DNA of 33,784 bases from Vicinamibacterales bacterium (GCA_029940535.1 JAPYUM010000029.1:15199-48982), one strand, 5' to 3'; positions 1 to 8,163 are shown, numbered from the stretch's first letter. Made by a program: numbers and translations. Notes: generated by a model from the sequence alone, not told the origin.

Positions 1-1684
1 CCTCGTCGTCGTACTCGTCAGCATCGTCCGGGTCGTCGCCCAGTCGATCGGCGAGATCGCTCAGCCGGACCGGCTCGTACGGGCCGGCGACCAGTGAATC
101 CGGTGGCTCGGTCGCCACGCGTTCACCTTCCGCCTGAGCCCGGCCTGGTTCGATGATCAGAGTTTCGTCGTCCAATCCATCGTAGGACCCAGGGGCGTCA
201 TTCGGGTCCGCGCCGCGAAGCGGCATCGATATTCCCCCCAGGGTCTGCCGTGCCGCGGCTGGTTCGGCTGACGGCCCCGGCTCGGGCATCTCGACGTCAT
301 CGAACAGGGATACCGGCGGAGCGTCGACGCCGTCACCCTCGTCGACGTCTGGGTCGAGCGCGGCGGACAGATCCAGATCCCAGGACTCGGCGGCCGATGG
401 TCGGTCATCCGGCCGGCTGCCGTCGACGCGCGAGGGAATGCCGATCGTCTCATCAAGGGCTTCATCCTTCGCCTGAGCCGCCGCCCGCGCCGCTGCCGCA
501 TCCTGCACCTGTCCCAGGGTCTGGTCCAGCGTGTAGTCCAGTCCGTCGTCCGTGTCGATCCCGTCCATACGGTTAGCCCGCGGAGCGTCTCGCTCCGGCT
601 CGGGGGGGCGTTCGAACCCCGGCGGTGGACCAACGGGGCGCGGCTGGTACTCCTCGGTCTGACGCAGCTCCTCCGCCTCTCCACGATCCAAGCTGCGTTC
701 GCTCCAGTCGAGCTCAGACTTCCGCTTCTCGTCGGGTCTGTCCCTGTTCGCCATGCCTGCTACCCCCTCGGTCTCTGCGACCGCGCCGGCGACCGAACTC
801 TTCGCCGGATTCTCCGCATCAGCCTGGTCGATGGTCTCCGGCCCGTCCGAACGGGTCATCGCCTCCCGAACCGCTTCGGCGCCGGTCCAGCCCACGGCGT
901 CGGCCAACTGGTCCGCGAAGAGTCGGGCCGACCCCGGGCGCTTTGTCGGTTCGATGGCCAGCGCCGCCGCAAACAGCGGTGCCAGCCGCGTCGCACTGCG
1001 CGTTCCCGACACCCCGTCCAGCCGTTCCGTCAACTGCTCCGCGGTGCCCGTGGCCCGGCGTCCTGTGAGCAGTTCGTAGACGATGGCCGCCAGGGCGAAC
1101 CGATCCGCGCCCGGTCCCCACTCGCCGCTCGACAGCTGCTCCGGCGCGGTGTAGGGCCGCCGAAGCGGTCCACGCAACCCCACCCGCTCCAGTGCCGGGA
1201 CCACGCCGAATCCGGTCATCCGGGCCAACTCCGGCGTGACAAAGATGTCGCGCAGATGCAGGGCGCCGTGCGTGAGGCCCCACGCGTGCGCGGTGTCGAG
1301 CCCATCCGCCAGCTGCACGATGAGCGGTAACGCGTCCTCGACCGGGGCGGGAGCGTAGTGCCGAATCGCGACGTCCAGCGACTCGGCGGCGACGTATTCC
1401 GCCGCCAGATATGGAACGTCGTCAGACAACCCGCCATTGAGCGCGGTGACGAGCGCCGGGTGTGAACCGCTAACTCGGGCGATAGCCTGCAGCGCCTCGG
1501 CCAGCGTGCGGGCACGTTCAGGGGTGAGATCGAGATGGAACGCCTTGAGCGCGACCAGTCGGTCGCCGTCCGGCTCGTAGGTGCGGAAGACCGGCCCGAG
1601 CACGCCGACCCCGATCTGGTGCATAACCCGATAGGGACCGAAAGTGCCCGGAGGGGCTATCGGGTTCTCGTCGTCGTGTGTCAG
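1..1684 (-). CDS. Pseudokinase of the Ser/Thr protein kinase family, C-terminus cut by window edge
   Basis: The frame is open from position 1684 to the left edge with no stop. Residues 1-300 follow a bacterial PknB-type kinase fold: Gly-loop IGVGVLGPV, then VALK with the ATP-binding lysine (about residue 47), and YTAPEQ as the APE motif (about 179). The HRD catalytic loop has become HGALHLRD (about 139), losing the catalytic Asp, and DFG has become GFG (about 158), losing the metal-binding Asp. It is therefore probably catalytically dead. After about residue 300 comes a long tail rich in Asp, Glu, Pro and Ala, likely disordered, with no transmembrane segment seen. Start: kinase homology (FGPYRV) begins upstream of the only nearby ATG (1624). 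A CTG at 1684 with GGAGGT 9 bases upstream fits the promoter better; ATG 1624 is the conventional alternative. Transcribed divergently from bshC. Confidence 0.8.
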   Translation of the reverse strand, partial: MTHDDENPIAPPGTFGPYRVMHQIGVGVLGPVFRTYEPDGDRLVALKAFHLDLTPERARTLAEALQAIARVSGSHPALVTALNGGLSDDVPYLAAEYVAAESLDVAIRHYAPAPVEDALPLIVQLADGLDTAHAWGLTHGALHLRDIFVTPELARMTGFGVVPALERVGLRGPLRRPYTAPEQLSSGEWGPGADRFALAAIVYELLTGRRATGTAEQLTERLDGVSGTRSATRLAPLFAAALAIEPTKRPGSARLFADQLADAVGWTGAEAVREAMTRSDGPETIDQADAENPAKSSVAGAVAETEGVAGMANRDRPDEKRKSELDWSERSLDRGEAEELRQTEEYQPRPVGPPPGFERPPEPERDAPRANRMDGIDTDDGLDYTLDQTLGQVQDAAAARAAAQAKDEALDETIGIPSRVDGSRPDDRPSAAESWDLDLSAALDPDVDEGDGVDAPPVSLFDDVEMPEPGPSAEPAAARQTLGGISMPLRGADPNDAPGSYDGLDDETLIIEPGRAQAEGERVATEPPDSLVAGPYEPVRLSDLADRLGDDPDDADEYDDE

Positions 1685-1710
1685 GGGGCCTGTACCTCCA
1701 CCTGGGTTCG

Positions 1711-1740
1711 TAGAATAGCACGGAAGTGCACTATTTTCAG
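1711..1740. promoter_or_regulatory. Bidirectional promoter between pseudokinase and bshC
   Basis: Positions 1711-1717 read TAGAATA on the plus strand and TATTCTA on the minus strand, so one 7-bp block offers a -10 hexamer to both strands (TAGAAT plus, TATTCT minus). The minus copy has an extended TGC and a CTGAAA -35 (1735-1740) at 17-bp spacing, and leaves about 20 bases of leader before the CTG start of the pseudokinase. An imperfect inverted repeat, AATAGCAC-GGAA-GTGCACTATT (1714-1735, two-base bulge), overlaps the -10 and could be an operator. No good -35 is visible for the plus direction. Confidence 0.5.
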
Positions 1741-1857
1741 CACTATGGCGGCGATCCGGTAGCGCGACACGGTTGCTATCGGTGGCCGTCCTGGTCGACC
1801 CCGAAGACGACCCACTGTCTTGACACCCCCACGCCGGCTCTGCAACAGTGCTGCCCC

Positions 1858-3507
1858 GTGCCTGCGGACCCTGCCACCTCGTCTCTTCCTGACTCAGTTG
1901 CGGTCGATATCGGACGCTTTCCCGGTATCAAGCGCCTGGCGGCTGACTACTCGACGAACTTTGGCGCCGCGGCGCCGTTTTTCGCCGGCGACCCTGATGA
2001 CGACGACGCCTGGCGAGCGGCCATCAGCGCTCGTCGGGCTTCGCCGCGACTGAAGCCCATGGCGGACATCGTAGCCGCGCAGCAACGCGCCCGCCACGCC
2101 CCGCCGGAGGCCATCGCCGCCGCGGAACGTCTGTCGAGTCTGGATACGGTCGCGATCGTGACCGGGCAACAAGCTGGACTGTTTGGGGGACCACTCTACA
2201 CACTGCTCAAGGCGATCTCCGCCATCCGGCTGGCCCGACAGGTCGAGGCACGCCACGGCGTCCCGACGGTGGCCGTCTTCTGGGTCGATGCGGAGGATCA
2301 CGACCTTGACGAGATCCACGCGTGTCACATCCTCGACGCCGAACAGTCCGTGGCGACCTTGGCGCTCTCGTTGCCACCGACCGCGGCGGGTACGCCGGCC
2401 GCCACGGTGCGGCTGGGCGACGACATTGTCGGGTTGCTCGACCAGTTGACGGACTCGCTGCCGCAGACTGACTTCACCGATGAGGTGGCGACCGGCCTGC
2501 GAGAGGCCTATGCGCAGGGACACGGGCTGGTGGAAGCTTTCGCGATCTGGATCGAGCAGCGTCTCGGACACCTTGGGCTGGTCGTGTTCGACGCATCCGA
2601 TCCGGCCGCCAAACCCCTGGCCGCGCCGCTGTTCGAACGGGAGGTCCGCCAGCCCGGGGTGACCGCCACGTTAGCGGGCGCCGCCGGAGAGCGCCTGCGT
2701 GCGGCTGGATTCCATGCCCAGGTTGATGCGCAACCGGACTCGGTGGCGCTGTTCCAGCTCGGGGAGCGGCGTCTCCCGATTCGTCGAGATGGTGACCAGT
2801 TCCGGATCGGCGACGAGACGATCAGCGGCGAGGTGTTGCTGAGCCGGCTTCATGACGACCCGGCGGCGGTTGGTCCGAACGTGTTGCTACGTCCCGTGGT
2901 CCAGGACCGCCTGTTCCCGACCGTGTGCTACGTCGCAGGACCGAACGAGCTGGCCTATCTCGCGCAGCTGAAAGCGGTCTACGCGCACTTCGATGTCCCC
3001 ATGCCACTCATGGCGTTGCGGATGACCGTCTCACTGGTCGACGCCGCCGTCATCAAGTTCGTCCGCCGCCATAACTTGGCGGTCGAGACGCTGCACCGCC
3101 GGGACGAGTCGCTCCTGAATGAGCTGCTGGGGGCACAACTGCCAGAGTCTGTAGACCAGGCGATGCGCGCGGCGGACGCGACGGTGCGTGAGCAGATGGA
3201 GGCCCTCGCCGTGGCGGTGACGGCCGTCGACCAGACCCTGGCCGGCGCGGCCGAGTCCACGCGGGGACGCATGGAGCGTGACCTCAAGAATCTGCGCAAC
3301 AAGGTGGTGCAGGCGGCCAAGCGCCGCGATCAAACCCTGCGGCGCCAGTTCGCGCGGGCCCAGACCCAGCTGTTTCCATCCGGCACGCCCCAGGAACGGA
3401 CCATCGCGGGGCTCTTTTTTCTCAACCGGTACGGACCCGCCCTGATCGACCGCCTCGTCACCGACCCGACGCTCGACACGCGCCACCACTGGGTAGTGGC
3501 CGTTTAG
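1858..3507 (+). CDS. bshC: Putative cysteine ligase BshC (bacillithiol biosynthesis)
   Basis: BshC is thought to add cysteine to GlcN-malate, the last step of bacillithiol synthesis, in the cytoplasm. Family signatures are clear: VTGQQAGLFGGPLYTLLKA, then VFWVDAEDHDLDEI, and later LRPVVQDRLFPTVCYVAGP followed by NELAYLAQL. A charged helical segment near the C-terminus (ERDLKNLRNKVVQAAKRR) is typical of the family's coiled-coil domain. Length about 549 residues, usual for the family. Start: the frame is open back to a GTG at 1726, but residues before 1858 are Cys/His/Trp rich with poor codon bias and do not look like BshC, so GTG 1858 is preferred. It has no strong ribosome-binding site, so the start is uncertain. 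bshA and bshB are not in the window. Confidence 0.87.
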   Translation: MPADPATSSLPDSVAVDIGRFPGIKRLAADYSTNFGAAAPFFAGDPDDDDAWRAAISARRASPRLKPMADIVAAQQRARHAPPEAIAAAERLSSLDTVAIVTGQQAGLFGGPLYTLLKAISAIRLARQVEARHGVPTVAVFWVDAEDHDLDEIHACHILDAEQSVATLALSLPPTAAGTPAATVRLGDDIVGLLDQLTDSLPQTDFTDEVATGLREAYAQGHGLVEAFAIWIEQRLGHLGLVVFDASDPAAKPLAAPLFEREVRQPGVTATLAGAAGERLRAAGFHAQVDAQPDSVALFQLGERRLPIRRDGDQFRIGDETISGEVLLSRLHDDPAAVGPNVLLRPVVQDRLFPTVCYVAGPNELAYLAQLKAVYAHFDVPMPLMALRMTVSLVDAAVIKFVRRHNLAVETLHRRDESLLNELLGAQLPESVDQAMRAADATVREQMEALAVAVTAVDQTLAGAAESTRGRMERDLKNLRNKVVQAAKRRDQTLRRQFARAQTQLFPSGTPQERTIAGLFFLNRYGPALIDRLVTDPTLDTRHHWVVAV

Positions 3508-3614
3508 GGGTTTCCTGGCGAGGTGCCCGTCTGGCGGCGTTGCTGCGTCGGTCACATGCCGTCTGCATGCTCCCTCCTTGCGCCTTGCCAGCCGAACACC
3601 TCGCCAGGAAACCC
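3508..3614. repeat. Inverted-repeat element with 18-bp perfect arms
   Basis: Left arm GGGTTTCCTGGCGAGGTG (3508-3525) is the exact reverse complement of the right arm at 3597-3614. The 71 bases between contain CTGGCGGCGTTGCTGC at one end, a small CATGC/GCATG hairpin in the middle and a GCCAG end, so the whole block can fold into one long hairpin. It begins right after the bshC stop codon. It looks like a non-coding dispersed palindromic or MITE-like repeat; it could also end bshC transcription, although no T-run follows. Confidence 0.65.
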
Positions 3615-3814
3615 GCTGGGGCGGGAGGGTTGACTGGCGGCGCTGCTGCTCGCGTTAGCCCGGGGGGTCGGGGGCTAGCCGTGTCTGAAGAGGTCGCATT
3701 GCTTCCTCGCTCCCACCGCCCAGGGGCGCACGTCCGCGGGGGCTCGTGGCGCGGCCCCATCTCGAGAAGTCCGTCCGTTCCGGTCTTGGGTGTCCTGCGC
3801 CTTCGACCGATAAC
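3615..3814. repeat. Non-coding stretch with a degenerate second copy of the preceding element
   Basis: No convincing gene. CTGGCGGCGCTGCTGC at 3634-3649 matches 15 of 16 bases of the block at 3531-3546 in the preceding element. A TAGCCC/GGGCTA hairpin (3656-3661 with 3672-3677) follows. GCATTGCTTCCTCGCTCCC then resembles the GCATGCTCCCTCCTTGC part of the first copy, ending in GCCCAG near 3731. This suggests two diverged tandem copies. The right part overlaps possible upstream starts of the next gene. Confidence 0.4.
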
Positions 3815-6124
3815 GTGGGCGTGGCCGCCCCCCATCGCAATTCCACGCGCCAGACTCGCCGCCGGTCACCTCGCCGGAGGGCCCGGACGCGTTGGACCCG
3901 CGCCGTCGTCGGCCTGACCACGCTGCTGCTGGTCACGCTGGTCGTCGCGGGCGTCTGGACGTATCGGTCGCTGTCAGCGGAGATCGATGCGCGTCTCGCC
4001 GTCGAGTGGACGCCGGCGCCGACCCAGCTCTTCGCGACCGAGTTCGACATCTCGCCCGGCATAGCGCTCGACCGTCGCGACTTGGCCGGGTGGCTCGATG
4101 AGCTGGCCTACACCGAACGAGACCGAGCGCGGGGGGCGGGTGAGTTTGCGGTGGAGCCGGACGCCATCACCCTGATCGAGCGACAGGGTCCGCACCACGG
4201 TCGAACCGTGCGGGTGCGGTTTACCCGCGACGCCGCGGGACGCGACCGGGTGAGTGCCATCGCGATCCCGCCGGACGGAAAGGCCGCCCGGATCTCGCTG
4301 GGTAGGCCGCTGCTGTCGGTCCGGTCCGCGGCCGCACGGCGCAAGCATCGGATTGTCCCGCTCGCCGCGATTCCAGGTCGGGTGGTGCAAGCCGTCTTGG
4401 CGGCCGAGGATCACCGGTTCTTCGACCACCCCGGGATCGACCCGTTCCGCATCGCCGCCGCCGTTGTCACTAATCTGACCGGCGACCTCCCGTATCTCGT
4501 CGGGGCCAGCACCTTGACGCAACAGTTGGTCAAGAACACGATGCTGACGCCCGGACAAACCTTCACCCGGAAGCTCCACGAGCAAGCGCTCTCGCTTCTC
4601 CTCGAACGTCGGCTGCCCAAGTCGCGCATCGTGGAGCTCTACCTGAACGAGGTCTACCTCGGACAACACGGTTCGTTCGCGATTCATGGGGTCACCCAGG
4701 GCGCGCGGGCGCTGTTCGGCAAAGATCTGCACAACCTGTCGCTTGGCGAGGCTGCGACGTTGGCGGGGACCATCCAGGCTCCGCAGCGCAACACGCCGGC
4801 GCGCCACCCGACCCGGGCCCGGACCCGGCGCAACGCCGTGCTGCAGGCGATGGTCGAGCTGGACTTCATTACACCTGACGCTGCGATGGCGGCCTCGCGG
4901 GAACCGATCGAGGCGGGGGCAGCCCTCGTCGACGTCGAGGCGCCGTACTTCGCCGATCTGGTGGGCGGACAGCTCGAGTCGATGCTCAATGGCCCGGCGC
5001 CCGGCGTCCGCGTCGAGACGACGCTCGACGTCCGTCTCCAGCGGTTGGCGGAGATCGCCGTCCAGGACGGACTGCGCCATATTGCCGGACTCAGCGCTTC
5101 GAGTACCGCACCGGATCCGCAGATCGCCCTCGTCGCCGTGGATCCGCGGAGCGGAGCCATCCGTGCGCTTGTCGGCGGCAACTCGTACGACGGGTCCCAG
5201 TTCAATCGGGCGGCGCGGGCGCGCAGACAGCCGGGGTCGGTCATCAAGCCCTTCGTGTACCTGGCCGCGCTGGAGCGCGCGCGTTACGACCCCGACTTCG
5301 CGTTCACCCCGTCTTCGCTGATCGACGACGAGCCGACCACGTTCATGCACGACGGACGACCGTGGCGCCCGACGAATTTCGGACAGACGTACGACGGCGC
5401 CGTCACCGCGCGTCTGGCGTTGGCCCGGTCACGCAACGTGGCGGCAGTCAAGGTAGCGGAACGAGCCGGGCTCGCGGCGGTCGCCGAGCTCTGGGCCCAC
5501 GCGTCGGGCGGCACGACCCCGCCTCCCTATCCGTCGCTGGCGCTTGGGACCTTCGAGGCCAGTCCTCTGGAGGTCGCCGCCGCCTACACGGTGCTGGCGA
5601 ATGGGGGTGAGCGGGTGCCGCTTCACGCCGTGGCAGGGGTGAGCAGAAGGGACGGCATCGACGTCACCTTGCCTCCTGACCCACCAGTGCGGGTAGCCGG
5701 CGCCGACAGCGCCTTTCTGGTCACGCAGATGCTGCGGAGCACCTTTGAGGTCGGCACGGCCGCCGCCGCCCGCCAGCGCGGTTTCGATCGCGTCGCGGCC
5801 GGCAAGACCGGCACCACCGACGACCTGCGAGACGCCTGGTTCGCCGGATTTACCCCGACGCTGGTGACCGTGGTGTGGGTGGGCCATGACGACAACCGTC
5901 CGCTTGGCCTGACCGGGGCCCAGGCGGCGCTGCCGATCTGGACCGATTTCATGCGGCGTGCGCACGAGGGGCGTCAGCCGGCTGACTTCACTCAGCCCCC
6001 GGGGGTCACCCGCGTCGAGGTCGACCCGGTCTCCGGGCTGCTGGCCACGGCGCGGTGCCCCGCGCCCCTGTTGGAGGCGTTCCGCGACGGCACGGTGCCA
6101 GATGAGCGGTGTCCGCTTCACTGA
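3815..6124 (+). CDS. Class A penicillin-binding protein, PBP1b-like
   Basis: Bifunctional peptidoglycan synthase of the inner membrane that polymerises lipid II and cross-links stem peptides. Order: Arg-rich cytoplasmic tail; one transmembrane helix (VVGLTTLLLVTLVVAGVW); a UB2H-like region; glycosyltransferase domain with catalytic Glu in AAEDHRFFDHPGID (about residue 198), STLTQQLVKN and KSRIVELYLNEVYLG; transpeptidase domain with SVIK (Ser about 475), SRN and KTGTTDD. All key residues are present and the length of about 769 is typical. Start: the frame opens at GTG 3746, but the extra residues look like translated repeat. GTG 3815 or 3821, just before the Arg-rich tail, are better candidates and I cannot choose firmly between them. 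It is monocistronic, since the next gene has its own promoter. Confidence 0.9.
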   Translation: MGVAAPHRNSTRQTRRRSPRRRARTRWTRAVVGLTTLLLVTLVVAGVWTYRSLSAEIDARLAVEWTPAPTQLFATEFDISPGIALDRRDLAGWLDELAYTERDRARGAGEFAVEPDAITLIERQGPHHGRTVRVRFTRDAAGRDRVSAIAIPPDGKAARISLGRPLLSVRSAAARRKHRIVPLAAIPGRVVQAVLAAEDHRFFDHPGIDPFRIAAAVVTNLTGDLPYLVGASTLTQQLVKNTMLTPGQTFTRKLHEQALSLLLERRLPKSRIVELYLNEVYLGQHGSFAIHGVTQGARALFGKDLHNLSLGEAATLAGTIQAPQRNTPARHPTRARTRRNAVLQAMVELDFITPDAAMAASREPIEAGAALVDVEAPYFADLVGGQLESMLNGPAPGVRVETTLDVRLQRLAEIAVQDGLRHIAGLSASSTAPDPQIALVAVDPRSGAIRALVGGNSYDGSQFNRAARARRQPGSVIKPFVYLAALERARYDPDFAFTPSSLIDDEPTTFMHDGRPWRPTNFGQTYDGAVTARLALARSRNVAAVKVAERAGLAAVAELWAHASGGTTPPPYPSLALGTFEASPLEVAAAYTVLANGGERVPLHAVAGVSRRDGIDVTLPPDPPVRVAGADSAFLVTQMLRSTFEVGTAAAARQRGFDRVAAGKTGTTDDLRDAWFAGFTPTLVTVVWVGHDDNRPLGLTGAQAALPIWTDFMRRAHEGRQPADFTQPPGVTRVEVDPVSGLLATARCPAPLLEAFRDGTVPDERCPLH

Positions 6125-6210
6125 GCCGGTACTGGACCGGAACTGTACCGGCGCCGGACCAACACCGAACCAGCGTGCCCTCCATCGGCGTCGCGAGTCA
6201 CGCCACCGGG

Positions 6211-6216
6211 TATAAT
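6211..6216 (+). promoter_or_regulatory. Consensus -10 box TATAAT, leaderless arrangement
   Basis: A perfect TATAAT ends 6 bases before the ATG at 6223, so transcription would begin at or next to the A of the start codon. No -35 match lies 16-18 bases upstream, and there is no room for a ribosome-binding site. The same spacing recurs at rsmE and holA. Confidence 0.6.
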
Positions 6217-6222
6217 CGATCG

Positions 6223-7275
6223 ATGCGCGCCTGGAGCCACACCGTCCGCTGCGTCGGGATCGTGAGCCTGAGCCTAGGGCTCGGGTGCGGCGCCCAGGAC
6301 TCCGAGGTTCCCCCAGAAGCGGCGGTGGACCCGGCCAGCACCCTTGAACCGTTGCCCGTGGCCCCACCCTCGGCCGACCCGGTGCCGGAGACGCTCCCGG
6401 AGATCGTGGCGCGCGTGAACACGCACGATATTACGAATGAGGAACTCGAGCGGGCGGTCAGAAGCGCGGAGATCCAGGCTGGCCAGGCGCTCCCCACGCA
6501 GTTCCGTGACCAGGTGTATCGGTCGGTCCTGGACCGGCTCGTGTCATTCCATCTGTTGCTGCAGGAATCGGAGTCGCGGGGCATTGGCGTCGATGAGGCC
6601 GTGGTGGAGGAGCGCATCGAGAGCCTGAAGTCGAATTTTCCGACCGTCGAAGCGTTCGAGACCCAACTGAGTGACTGGAACACCACGCTTGAGATTCTTC
6701 GTGGGGAGACTCGCAGGGACCTGCTCGTCGAACTCGTGCTCGAGACGGCGGTCAGCCCAGACGTCGACATCGATGTGGAGACGACACGTGCGTTCTACGA
6801 CCAGCACACGGATCAGTTCACCCAAGGCGGCGGGGCCCAGGCCCGACACATCTTGATCGGCCTGAGTCCGGATGCCGGGGAAGATGACAAGACCGCGGCC
6901 CGTTCGCGCGCCGAGAGCGTGGCGAGTGACCTCGCGGCGGGCGGTGATTTCGCGGAACTCGCACAAGCCCATTCCGAGGACCAAGGGTCGGCCGCCAACG
7001 GCGGTGAACTGGGCACCGTCGTCAAGGGGCAGACCGCCCCCGCGTTCGAGGCGGCGCTGTTCGCGCTCTCGCCAGGCGAGACCAGCGGAGTTGTGGAAAC
7101 ACCGTTCGGGTTTCACATCATCCAGATGACGGCGCTCGACGACGCGAGCACGGTTCCGTTCGCGCAGGCCAGCGTGCAGATCCGGGAGTTCCTCGTGCGA
7201 CAGGAACAGCAGGCGCGCACCGAGGCGTTCGTGGCCGAGTTGCGAACCAACGGCGACATCGAGATTCTGATTTAG
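6223..7275 (+). CDS. Parvulin-type peptidyl-prolyl isomerase, probable lipoprotein (SurA/PrsA-like)
   Basis: Predicted periplasmic folding factor. An N-terminal signal peptide with hydrophobic core VGIVSLSLGLG is followed by Cys in LGLGCGAQDS, a slightly off-consensus lipobox. A Pro-rich linker leads to a SurA-N-like helical region (IVARVNTHDITNEELERAV, about residues 60-190). A PpiC rotamase domain follows (about 205-310), with ARHILIGL, GGDFAELAQAHSED, NGGELG and PFGFHIIQM. About 350 residues. The frame is open further upstream, but ATG 6223 directly follows a -10 box and starts the signal peptide. It probably helps outer-membrane or exported proteins fold. xdhC follows after 6 bases, so they may be co-transcribed. 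Confidence 0.88.
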   Translation: MRAWSHTVRCVGIVSLSLGLGCGAQDSEVPPEAAVDPASTLEPLPVAPPSADPVPETLPEIVARVNTHDITNEELERAVRSAEIQAGQALPTQFRDQVYRSVLDRLVSFHLLLQESESRGIGVDEAVVEERIESLKSNFPTVEAFETQLSDWNTTLEILRGETRRDLLVELVLETAVSPDVDIDVETTRAFYDQHTDQFTQGGGAQARHILIGLSPDAGEDDKTAARSRAESVASDLAAGGDFAELAQAHSEDQGSAANGGELGTVVKGQTAPAFEAALFALSPGETSGVVETPFGFHIIQMTALDDASTVPFAQASVQIREFLVRQEQQARTEAFVAELRTNGDIEILI

Positions 7276-7281
7276 GCACCA

Positions 7282-8148
7282 ATGAGAAACGAGGATGTAT
7301 TCGAGGCGGTCGCCGACGCGCTGAAGCGTGGCGAACCTGCGGCGTTGGTGACCATCATCCGGGCGCAGGGGTCCACGCCTCAACGGGTAGGAGCCAAGAT
7401 GTTGGTCTTCCCGGATGGGCGAATCGTGGGCACGATCGGGGGAGGGTGCTACGAGAACGAGGCATTCTGGAAGGCCAAGACCGCCATCGAGACACGCGAG
7501 CCGGTCATCGCCAAGTACGAGCTGGCGGATGACATCGCGGAAGATTCCGGGCTGATCTGTGGAGGCCAGATGGAGGTGTATATCGAACCCCTCGAACCGG
7601 CCCCGGCTCTCTACCTCGTCGGCGCGGGCCACGTGGCCTATCACCTGGGCCAGGCGGCCCAGACCGTTGGCTTCCGCCTGCACGTCATCGACGATCGCGA
7701 AAAATTTGCCAATGCCGAGCGGTTTCCCGAGGCGGAGGAAATCGTCGTGGATGCGATTCCCGAGTGGCTGACCCGGGCCGAGTTACCGTCGCACGCGTTC
7801 GCGGTCATCTTGACGCGAGGCCACCGCCACGATCTCGATGCGTTGCGGGCGCTGGCGCCGAAACAGTTGCGCTACCTCGGGTTAATCGGGAGCCGGGCGA
7901 AGGTGGCGCGAATCTACGAAGCGCTGGAAGCGGAAGGCATTCCGGCGGAGCAGCTCCGGCGTGTGCACGCGCCGGTTGGATTGAATCTGGGCGCGGTGAC
8001 CCCGCAGGAAATCGCCGTGAGCATTCTCGCGGAACTGATCGCGGTCAAGTACGGCAAGATCGGCGGGGACGCGACCAGCAGCGATTTCCAGGACGCCGGA
8101 TCTCTGCGCTGGACCCCACGTGGCGCCGCCGAGACGACCAGCGTGTAG
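7282..8148 (+). CDS. XdhC/CoxI-family protein
   Basis: XdhC proteins bind molybdenum cofactor, help its sulfuration and deliver it to xanthine dehydrogenase-type enzymes. The N-terminal XdhC_CoxI domain has GSTPQRVGAKMLV, GTIGGGCYE and the CGGQMEVYIEP motif (about residues 93-104). The C-terminal Rossmann-type domain has YLVGAGHVAYHLGQAA (about 112) and a conserved YLGLIGSRAK (about 198). The length of 288 is typical. ATG 7282 is 6 bases after the preceding stop with no clear ribosome-binding site, suggesting translational coupling. No molybdenum hydroxylase subunit is nearby, so its client enzyme is unknown. Confidence 0.88.
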   Translation: MRNEDVFEAVADALKRGEPAALVTIIRAQGSTPQRVGAKMLVFPDGRIVGTIGGGCYENEAFWKAKTAIETREPVIAKYELADDIAEDSGLICGGQMEVYIEPLEPAPALYLVGAGHVAYHLGQAAQTVGFRLHVIDDREKFANAERFPEAEEIVVDAIPEWLTRAELPSHAFAVILTRGHRHDLDALRALAPKQLRYLGLIGSRAKVARIYEALEAEGIPAEQLRRVHAPVGLNLGAVTPQEIAVSILAELIAVKYGKIGGDATSSDFQDAGSLRWTPRGAAETTSV

Positions 8149-8163
8149 CCGTCTGGCGAAAGG

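Noticed and set aside
1820-1825. Perfect TTGACA upstream of the bshC GTG start
   Set aside because: The hexamer at 17-bp spacing is AACAGT, a poor -10, and the distance to GTG 1858 leaves no normal leader; taken as chance.
3651-3680. GTTAGCC...GGCTAGC as an integron attC-like site
   Set aside because: The core does not fit GTTRRRY and no cassette or integrase is present; it is explained as part of the repeat.
3811-3816. TAACGT as a -10 box for the penicillin-binding protein gene
   Set aside because: Only weak similarity and 4 bases from GTG 3821, too close for a start site at or before that codon.
3974-5350. Long minus-strand open frame (458 codons) opposite the penicillin-binding protein
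   Set aside because: The plus frame has a full set of PBP motifs; the antisense frame is Arg/Gly rich with no recognisable domain, a normal by-product of high-GC codon usage.
6544-7683. Minus-strand open frame of 379 codons across the prolyl isomerase and xdhC
   Set aside because: Spans two well-supported plus-strand genes and shows no family motif; a shadow frame.
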